5,627 nt of DNA, taken from assembly GCA_027058255.1 (NCBI GenBank), contig JALUTE010000135.1:1-5627 (forward strand), given 5' to 3'. The translations under genes and the position numbers were made by a program. The stretch's first letter is position 1. Each line of letters starts with the position of its first letter. Under the pieces are notes generated by a model, which was not told the DNA's origin, made no database searches, and saw nothing but the letters and a program-made list of their open reading frames with translations. The stretch comes from Methyloligella sp. (GTDB lineage Bacteria; Pseudomonadota; Alphaproteobacteria; Rhizobiales; JALUTE01). Shown here piece after piece: positions 1 to 4,140 of this stretch.

Positions 1-585
1 GGACAGAGCCTCGGCAAAGGCGAGCAGCCGGTCCCAGTCCGCGGCCTCATAGTGGAAAAGGCCGGAGTTTCCGCCGATCAGCAGCCCGGCGCGCGCCGGC
101 GGGTTGTCCGCGCCGAGGCGCGGCACCGCGCGGGGCCGCCCGAGCGCGTCGGGGTCCATGACATTGGGCTTGATGGCCACCACGTGGCGCGGCAGATGCG
201 CGTGGCGGGCATAGGACGAGATGACGAGGGAGAAATGCTCCGGCGCCATCTTGCGCAGCGAGCCGCAGAAGATGTTCGCCGCCCCGAGATGGCGGGCGGC
301 GGCCACATTGGCGACCATGGTCTCGCCGCCGGCCGAGACCACGAGATCGGCGGCGGGAAGCCGGCGGGCCGAGAGCCCGTAGCCGAGCCGGAGCAGGAGC
401 GCCGGCGGCGCCATGGCGCGTGCAAGCAGGGCGCGAAAGGCGCGCATCGGGATCAATCGGTTGCGCTTGGTAACGAGGCGCGCGACGGCCACCTCACGCT
501 CGCGCGCAAGCGCCGCCACCACCCCCTCTGCGAGATGATAATGGCCGGGCCGCTCGTCCGTGAGCAAAAGGACACGCAACGTCAT
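1..585 (-). CDS. ELM1-family (DUF1022-type) protein, 5' part only
   Basis: This is the N-terminal 195 codons of a gene that continues past the left edge. The frame is open from the edge to an ATG at 585, with an AAGGGA ribosome site 9 bases upstream. Visible landmarks are LTDERPGH at residues 8-15, a glycine-rich SAGGETMVAN at 84-93, IFCGSLRKM at 105-113 and LIGGNSGLFHY at 169-179. These fit the family called mitochondrial fission ELM1-like in bacterial genomes, which is named after a plant protein and is common in Alphaproteobacteria. The fold is thought to resemble GT-B glycosyltransferases, and the glycine-rich GGET and GGNSG stretches would fit nucleotide-sugar or phosphate contacts; this is inference. 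The bacterial role is unknown, and a mitochondrial fission role should not be read into it. No signal peptide is seen. The gene lies 40 bases after the AAA+ ATPase gene on the same strand, but its GC-rich codons resemble the housekeeping genes rather than that neighbour. Confidence 0.8.
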   Translation of the reverse strand, partial: MTLRVLLLTDERPGHYHLAEGVVAALAREREVAVARLVTKRNRLIPMRAFRALLARAMAPPALLLRLGYGLSARRLPAADLVVSAGGETMVANVAAARHLGAANIFCGSLRKMAPEHFSLVISSYARHAHLPRHVVAIKPNVMDPDALGRPRAVPRLGADNPPARAGLLIGGNSGLFHYEAADWDRLLAFAEALS

Positions 586-629
586 GGCTGGCCATCCCTT
601 GCAGGCCCCCGCCTTCTGCGCAGGCTCAT
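582..629 (-). other. 15-codon mini-ORF bridging the ATPase and ELM1 genes
   Basis: An ATG at 629-627 overlaps the ATPase stop as ATGA and opens a frame of 15 codons (MSLRRRRGPARDGQP). Its TGA at 584-582 in turn overlaps the ELM1 start ATG at 585-583. It fills the whole 40-base gap. It has no obvious ribosome site and could be chance in a GC-rich gap. If translated, it would pass ribosomes from the ATPase gene to the ELM1 gene. Confidence 0.2.
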
Positions 630-1804
630 GACCGACTCGGAATCTCGCGTTTCAGAAACTCGTCGAACAACGGCACAGTGAATGCGGTGTCTCCATGCGA
701 GGGACTATATATCATTCCCTTCTTGATGAGATTGCTTCGGGTCGGAGCTACGGACTGGACTCTTACCTTCAAGACCGCCGCGATATCGCCGGACCGGTGT
801 GGTCCGGGCCCCAACTCCGCCATGGCCCGAAGGTAACGTTTCTCCGCCGGTGTCAGGCGGTCCAGACGAACGCGAAAGAAACTTTCATCCAGCTTGCGTA
901 TCGCGCGTTGGCTGGCGCGGTCTATGACGACCCTTCCGATGGGTGAACGGTCCGCGAGATTCCAGGAATGATAACCCCACTCCTGAAGGAAATAGGGATA
1001 TCCCCTCGTCATCTCGAAAATCCTTTCGACAGAGGCTTTGGAGAACGAGACTCCCATGCGCTTCACGGGTTCCTGGATCGCATCGCGCGCCTCTCTCCTG
1101 CTGAGGGGGCCGACACTGGGAAAGGCGAACAGACGCTCGGCATAGGATTTGGCTCGACCAGTACGACCAATCAGCTGCGGCAGTCCCGCACCCATCAACA
1201 CCAACGGCAAGCCCTTTTGCGCGACGGCATGGATGCTCATGATGAGAGCGCTGAGCTCGTCCTCTTCCAGAAACTGCATCTCGTCGATGATGATTGCGAC
1301 CGCCGCGCCACGGGCCTTGGCAGCGTCGGCCACGGCCACCATCAGGTCGGCCAGATCGGAGTCGAGCGCGCCACTATCTGCAACTCCGGATTCAGGATCG
1401 ATATCGAGATAGACCTCAATATCCTCGTATTTTACACGAACTTTCGCAAAGCTCTTGAGGACACGAAGAGCTTTCTTGACACGTTCGTTCACATTTTTGA
1501 GGGCATCGAGGCGCAAGAGGATACTGCGCAACTTCGGTAGTAGAGCCTCCGATAGGCTACGCGCCTCGTGCCATTCCACGAAAGCGGAGAGATAGTCTTG
1601 TTGTTGCGCCAAGTCCTCTATTCGCCTCAAGAGGACCGTCTTGCCGACACCGCGCAGGCCGACGAGAAGCATGCTTTTCGGTGCTCGCCCAAGCTTGGCG
1701 CGCGCTAAGGTGATCGTGGCGTCTTCTAGAATTTCCTCGCGGCCCGCGAGTTCGGGCGGCTGGGTTCCGGCACCCGGCGTGAACGGGTTTTGGCGCGGGT
1801 CCAT
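626..1804 (-). CDS. stand-alone Orc1/Cdc6-like AAA+ ATPase with C-terminal winged helix
   Basis: The product is 392 residues. It opens with an NPF-PGAG segment (6-13) and PPELAGRE (16-23), as in a family of bacterial proteins annotated only as ATP-binding protein or AAA ATPase. Walker A is GLRGVGKT at 49-56 (Lys55). Walker B is IIIDE at 171-175 (Asp174, Glu175). LVLMGAGLP near 201-209 fits sensor 1, and GYPYFLQEWG near 268-277 fits the start of the Orc/STAND-type helical region. Residues about 315-390 look like a winged helix (TPAEKRYLRAM, then SGDIAAVL and RSNLIKKGMI). It should therefore bind and hydrolyse ATP and perhaps bind DNA; its biological role is unknown. The ATG at 1804 is preferred over an in-frame TTG at 1813, because TAAGG lies 9 bases before the ATG but touches the TTG. 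Local GC is well below that of the flanking genes, suggesting horizontal gain. No signal peptide or membrane segment is visible. Confidence 0.85.
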   Translation of the reverse strand: MDPRQNPFTPGAGTQPPELAGREEILEDATITLARAKLGRAPKSMLLVGLRGVGKTVLLRRIEDLAQQQDYLSAFVEWHEARSLSEALLPKLRSILLRLDALKNVNERVKKALRVLKSFAKVRVKYEDIEVYLDIDPESGVADSGALDSDLADLMVAVADAAKARGAAVAIIIDEMQFLEEDELSALIMSIHAVAQKGLPLVLMGAGLPQLIGRTGRAKSYAERLFAFPSVGPLSRREARDAIQEPVKRMGVSFSKASVERIFEMTRGYPYFLQEWGYHSWNLADRSPIGRVVIDRASQRAIRKLDESFFRVRLDRLTPAEKRYLRAMAELGPGPHRSGDIAAVLKVRVQSVAPTRSNLIKKGMIYSPSHGDTAFTVPLFDEFLKREIPSRS

Positions 1805-1831
1805 TGCTAGCAACCTTACCGAAATATATCA

Positions 1832-1856
1832 AGTTTAGCCCTCACAGCGCTAAACT
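1832..1856. repeat. 8-bp perfect inverted repeat, operator-like
   Basis: AGTTTAGC (1832-1839) and GCTAAACT (1849-1856) are exact reverse complements separated by 9 bases. A further TAAACT at 1861-1866 repeats the right half exactly 10 bases on, giving three copies of the AGTTTA hexamer. The repeat overlaps the proposed -10 and start site of the ATPase gene, where a repressor site would be expected. It has no T-run on either side, so it is unlikely to be a terminator. Confidence 0.6.
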
Positions 1857-1930
1857 AGGATAAACTCCACATATGTGCAAACGCTGCTGTCCGGTGCGAC
1901 AGTCGCGAACTCGCGCTCGGTGAGCGCCAT
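1850..1930 (-). CDS. possible 26-residue ORF or gene remnant
   Basis: An ATG at 1930-1928 overlaps the stop of the preceding secreted-protein gene (TGATG) and opens a 26-codon frame ending in TAG at 1852-1850. The peptide begins MALTEREFATVAPDSS and ends CTYVEFILV. The first half is GC-rich like the operon, and the second half lies in the AT-rich ATPase promoter. I do not recognise it. It may be a chance frame, a small coupled gene, or the start of a longer gene cut by the arrival of the ATPase segment. The last fits the composition change near 1880 but is not shown. Confidence 0.2.
   Translation of the reverse strand: MALTEREFATVAPDSSVCTYVEFILV
1868..1877. repeat. 10-bp palindrome CACATATGTG
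   Basis: CACATATGTG is a perfect palindrome overlapping the proposed -35 of the ATPase promoter. It could be a regulator half-site pair, but a 10-bp palindrome alone is weak evidence. Confidence 0.35.
1913..1927 (-). terminator. small GC hairpin after the secreted-protein gene
   Basis: GCGCTC (1913-1918) and GAGCGC (1922-1927) form a 6-bp stem with a 3-base loop, beginning 2 bases after the stop codon on the minus strand. No U-run follows, so it is not a standard intrinsic terminator. It could stabilise the 3' end of the operon mRNA. Confidence 0.25.
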
Positions 1931-2550
1931 CACAGGTCGTCGGGCTTTTGCGGCTTGGGCACCGGCAGGAAGAGGGACGAGACGAGGCTCGCCTTCCACA
2001 GGCCGCGGCTATTGACCTTCATGGTCACGGGGCGCGGCCGGCCGCCGGCCAGATGCAGGAACACCTTCACCTGCCCCGACGCCTCGCTGCCGCTGTAGCG
2101 GTTGCGCGAGACGGTGACGACATAGGGCGGGGCGACCTTGTAGCCATTCTCGGCCTTGGCGCCCTTGAGATAGGCGCGGGGCCAATGCGGCTGGAAGCGG
2201 CCAAGATGATAGGCGATGCTCGCCCCCGGCGAGAAGCCCTTGTAGTCGTTGCCCTGGGAGAGTTCACCGCGATCGAGGGCGATGGTGAGGAACGTGCGGC
2301 CCATGGCCTTGTCCGAGGCATAGCGCAGGAGGGCGACGAGGAAGACCGCGGCGCCGCCCTCGGGGCTGGTAGCGAGCCTGTTGCGCAGCGCGAGAAAGGC
2401 CTCGACCGTCTCGGGCACGCGCTCGATCCGGATCTCCTTGGGCGCGCTCGCCGCCGCCAGAGGCCCTGACATGACGGCTGCCACCGCCACGAGCCCGGCG
2501 AGAGCCGCGACCGCGGCCCGCGCCCTGATATCCGTGCCCATCCCCTTCAT
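1930..2550 (-). CDS. secreted protein of unknown function (possibly DUF6935)
   Basis: The product is 206 residues. A basic start is followed by a hydrophobic run at about 12-27 and an ASA site ending at residue 36, a typical Sec signal peptide, so the mature protein is probably periplasmic. The mature part has PETVEAFLALRNRLATSPEGG (45-65, described by position), LDRGELSQGNDYKGF at 92-106, YLKGAKAENGY at 127-137 and RPVTMKVNSRGLWKA at 173-187. From memory this pattern resembles proteins annotated DUF6935; that assignment is unverified and no function is known. No catalytic motif or cysteine is visible in the mature part. The ATG at 2550 overlaps the moaE stop (ATGA), and a GGAGGGGGAGAGG purine stretch inside moaE supplies the ribosome site; a second in-frame ATG at 2541 is possible. 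The overlap implies co-translation with moaE, but does not show a role in molybdenum cofactor work. Confidence 0.7.
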   Translation of the reverse strand: MKGMGTDIRARAAVAALAGLVAVAAVMSGPLAAASAPKEIRIERVPETVEAFLALRNRLATSPEGGAAVFLVALLRYASDKAMGRTFLTIALDRGELSQGNDYKGFSPGASIAYHLGRFQPHWPRAYLKGAKAENGYKVAPPYVVTVSRNRYSGSEASGQVKVFLHLAGGRPRPVTMKVNSRGLWKASLVSSLFLPVPKPQKPDDL

Positions 2551-3008
2551 TTCCTCTCCCCCTCCCAGCGCGCCCGGGCAGCATCGTCGCTCTCGCGCGC
2601 CTCGACCCAGCGGGCTGCGCCCTCGCCCGTGGTCTCCTTCTTCCAGAAGGGCGCGGAGGTCTTGAGATAGTCCATCAGAAACTCCGCCGCCGCGAAGGCA
2701 TCCCCCCTGTGCTCGGCCGCCGTCACCACGAGCACGATATTCTCGCCAGGCCGCAGGCGCCCGAAGCGGTGAATGACGAGGCTTGCCTGCAAGGGCCAGC
2801 GCGCGCGCGCTTCCTCCTCCACGCGGGCGAGCTCCGCCTCGGTCATGCCCGGATAGTGCTCCAGCACCATCTCCGCGATGCGCTCGCCGCCCGCATGATC
2901 GCGCACGCGGCCCGTGAAGGTGACGACGGCACCGATATCCGTGCGCCCCCCAAGGAGGGCCTCCACCTCCTTGCCAATATCGAAATCCTCGGCCTGCACA
3001 CGTATCAT
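2547..3008 (-). CDS. moaE: molybdopterin synthase catalytic (large) subunit MoaE
   Basis: MoaE forms a heterotetramer with MoaD and converts cyclic pyranopterin monophosphate to molybdopterin in the cytoplasm, using sulfur carried on the MoaD C-terminus. The product is 153 residues, about the usual length. Landmarks are GAVVTFTGRVRDH at 26-38, LEHYPGMTE at 49-57, IHRFGRLRPGE at 79-89, His100-Arg101, and MDYLKTSAPFWKKE at 112-125. Lys116 and Lys123 have the same 7-residue spacing as the active-site Lys119 and Lys126 of the E. coli enzyme. WVEARESD follows at 134-141. The ATG at 3008 is chosen because AGGAG lies 6 bases upstream and the family starts here; the frame stays open further upstream without family similarity. 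The gene follows moaD by 84 bases, a gap that contains a strong hairpin, and overlaps the next gene by 4 bases. Confidence 0.95.
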   Translation of the reverse strand: MIRVQAEDFDIGKEVEALLGGRTDIGAVVTFTGRVRDHAGGERIAEMVLEHYPGMTEAELARVEEEARARWPLQASLVIHRFGRLRPGENIVLVVTAAEHRGDAFAAAEFLMDYLKTSAPFWKKETTGEGAARWVEARESDDAARARWEGERK

Positions 3009-3055
3009 CGAACGCTCCTGGGGATGCCCGCCGGGCGAAAGCCAGGGCGCGCGCT

Positions 3056-3089
3056 CCGGCGCCACGGCCTCGCGGGCGAGGGGCGCCGG
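3056..3089 (-). repeat. strong hairpin between moaD and moaE
   Basis: CCGGCGCC (3056-3063) pairs perfectly with GGCGCCGG (3082-3089). Inside it, CCTCGC (3068-3073) pairs with GCGAGG (3076-3081), leaving a 4-base bulge at 3064-3067 and a tiny loop. In moaDE mRNA this would be a very stable GC stem about 48 bases before the moaE start. No U-run follows, so it is not an intrinsic terminator. Confidence 0.6.
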
Positions 3090-3092
3090 GAC

Positions 3093-3350
3093 TCAACCAC
3101 CGGTGACGGGCGGAAAGAAGGCGATCTCACGCGCCCCGGCGATGGGCGTCTCGGGGCGGGCATGGGCGCGGTCGATGGCGGCCCGGATGACGGGCGCGCG
3201 CGCGAAGGCGCTTTCATAGCCGGCCCCGCGCGACTTCAGCCAGGCCATCAGCTCGCCCACGGTGGTCACCTCCGGCGGCAGCGTGACCTCCTCCTCGCCC
3301 ACGCCGGTCGCCTCGCGCACCCAGGCGAAATAGAGCAGCTTGACGGTCAT
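3093..3350 (-). CDS. moaD: molybdopterin synthase sulfur carrier (small) subunit MoaD
   Basis: MoaD is the ubiquitin-like sulfur carrier of molybdopterin synthase. Its C-terminal Gly-Gly is adenylated by MoeB and converted to a thiocarboxylate that feeds MoaE. The product is 85 residues, the usual size for this family. It has the beta-grasp start MTVKLLYFAWVREATG (1-16), an LPPEVTTVGELMAWL segment at 24-38, and ends FFPPVTGG (78-85), with Gly84-Gly85 at the very C-terminus as needed. The ATG at 3350 has GGGGAG 6 bases upstream. A GTG at 3440 overlapping the pgsA stop is in frame and would add 30 residues, but these have no family resemblance and cover a tandem DNA duplication. The gene lies 86 bases after pgsA and 84 bases before moaE. 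Confidence 0.93.
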   Translation of the reverse strand: MTVKLLYFAWVREATGVGEEEVTLPPEVTTVGELMAWLKSRGAGYESAFARAPVIRAAIDRAHARPETPIAGAREIAFFPPVTGG

Positions 3351-3361
3351 GGCGCACTCCC

Positions 3362-3393
3362 CTCGGCTTGCGGGTCTCTCGGCTTGCGGGTCT
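3362..3393. repeat. perfect 16-bp tandem duplication in the moaD leader
   Basis: CTCGGCTTGCGGGTCT occurs at 3362-3377 and again, identical and head-to-tail, at 3378-3393. The identity stops exactly at both ends (3361 and 3394 do not match). It lies in the 86-base gap between pgsA and moaD, ending 12 bases before the moaD ATG on the minus strand. It looks like a recent slippage duplication, and copy number could vary. Confidence 0.9.
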
Positions 3394-3436
3394 GTGCAGC
3401 CGGGCCTTCCGCCGTGCGGTTCCGCTCGACACGCGC

Positions 3437-4030
3437 TCACATGTCGTGGCGGATCACGTGGCGCAGGCCGGCACGGAAGTAATCATAGCCGGTATAGAGC
3501 GTCAGCAGGGCCGAAATCCAGAGCAGGCCCAGTCCGAGCACGCTCGTCCAGGGCATCACCCGGTCTCCGGCGGGCCCTGCGAGCAGGAAACCGAGCGCGA
3601 CCATCTGCATGGCCGTCTTCCATTTGGCGAGCTGTGTCACCGGCACGCTGACGCGCACCTCGGCCAGGAACTCGCGCAGCCCCGAGACCAGAATCTCGCG
3701 CGAGAGAATGATGATCGCGGCCCAGAGCGACCAGCCGGAGATGGTCTGATCGGCCACCAGCATGATGAGAGCAGCGCCCACCAGCAGCTTGTCGGCGATG
3801 GGGTCGAGCATGCGTCCCAAGGCCGATTGCTGATGCCAGACGCGGGCGAGATAGCCATCGAAAAAGTCCGTGACGGCGGCGGACACGAAAATGGCGAGGG
3901 CGAGCCATCGCGCCAAGTCGCCGTCGAGGAAGAAGAAACTCCCCACGAGCGCGGGCACGGCCGCGATCCTGCCATAGGTGAGGATGTTCGGCAGGCTGGT
4001 GATGACGGGTCTCGGCGCTGCGTGGTCCAT
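3437..4030 (-). CDS. pgsA: CDP-diacylglycerol-glycerol-3-phosphate 3-phosphatidyltransferase PgsA
   Basis: PgsA makes phosphatidylglycerophosphate from CDP-diacylglycerol and glycerol 3-phosphate in the inner membrane, the committed step to phosphatidylglycerol and cardiolipin. The product is 197 residues, normal for the family. SLPNILTYGRI (12-22) is the usual PgsA N-terminus. The CDP-alcohol phosphotransferase motif is complete: Asp55, Asp58-Gly59, Ala62-Arg63, Gly72, Asp76 and Asp80 with canonical spacing. Hydrophobic segments lie near 22-36, 41-55, 83-96, 100-117, 141-152 and 161-181. The N-terminal PNILT signature favours PgsA over cardiolipin or phosphatidylcholine synthases of the same superfamily. 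The ATG at 4030 gives the family length, though its AAGGA is only 1 base away. An ATG at 4144 overlapping the uvrC stop is in frame and would add 38 residues without family resemblance. The uvrC-pgsA adjacency is common in Proteobacteria. Confidence 0.93.
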   Translation of the reverse strand: MDHAAPRPVITSLPNILTYGRIAAVPALVGSFFFLDGDLARWLALAIFVSAAVTDFFDGYLARVWHQQSALGRMLDPIADKLLVGAALIMLVADQTISGWSLWAAIIILSREILVSGLREFLAEVRVSVPVTQLAKWKTAMQMVALGFLLAGPAGDRVMPWTSVLGLGLLWISALLTLYTGYDYFRAGLRHVIRHDM

Positions 4031-4140
4031 GTCCTTGGAGAAAGCAGGTCCGGTGGCGGGCGTCAATGGGGCACGGCTGCCATCATGGGTTTTTCCCGCG
4101 TCGTGTGCTCCCCATCGCGCCGGGCATGGCGGTCGCGCGG

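Larger units (their letters stand above)
1823..1880 (-). promoter_or_regulatory. probable promoter and operator of the AAA+ ATPase gene
   Basis: This is an AT-rich patch (23 G/C in 60 bases at 1821-1880) just upstream of the ATPase gene. On the minus strand TTGCAC (1880-1875) and TAGTTT (1857-1852) are 17 bases apart, a possible but weak sigma-70 pair. It would start transcription near 1845 and leave a leader of about 40 bases that includes the TAAGG ribosome site. A second TATATT at 1828-1823 is a better -10 match but has no credible -35 and would start within the ribosome site. The pair is an inference from spacing and composition. Confidence 0.4.

Noticed and set aside
52..681. A 209-codon plus-strand frame at the left edge
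   Set aside because: It is antisense to the ELM1-family gene, whose conserved motifs are in the minus-strand frame.
968..1540. A 190-codon plus-strand frame antisense to the AAA+ ATPase
   Set aside because: It covers the region encoding Walker B on the other strand and has no motif or ribosome site of its own.
626..1813. The TTG at 1813 as start of the ATPase
   Set aside because: The TAAGG ribosome site touches it directly; the ATG at 1804 has 9-base spacing and matches the family N-terminus.
586..1929. Transposon-like ends or target duplications around the ATPase segment
   Set aside because: I compared the two gaps by eye and found no convincing shared direct or inverted repeat, and there is no transposase or integrase gene in the window.
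1930..3096. A 388-codon frame that would fuse an N-terminal part to the secreted protein
   Set aside because: The first half is an out-of-frame shadow of moaE; the signal peptide and ribosome site place the real start at 2550.
2709..3482. A 257-codon plus-strand frame antisense to moaD and moaE
   Set aside because: It is antisense to two confidently identified genes, has no recognisable motif and shows shadow-type composition.
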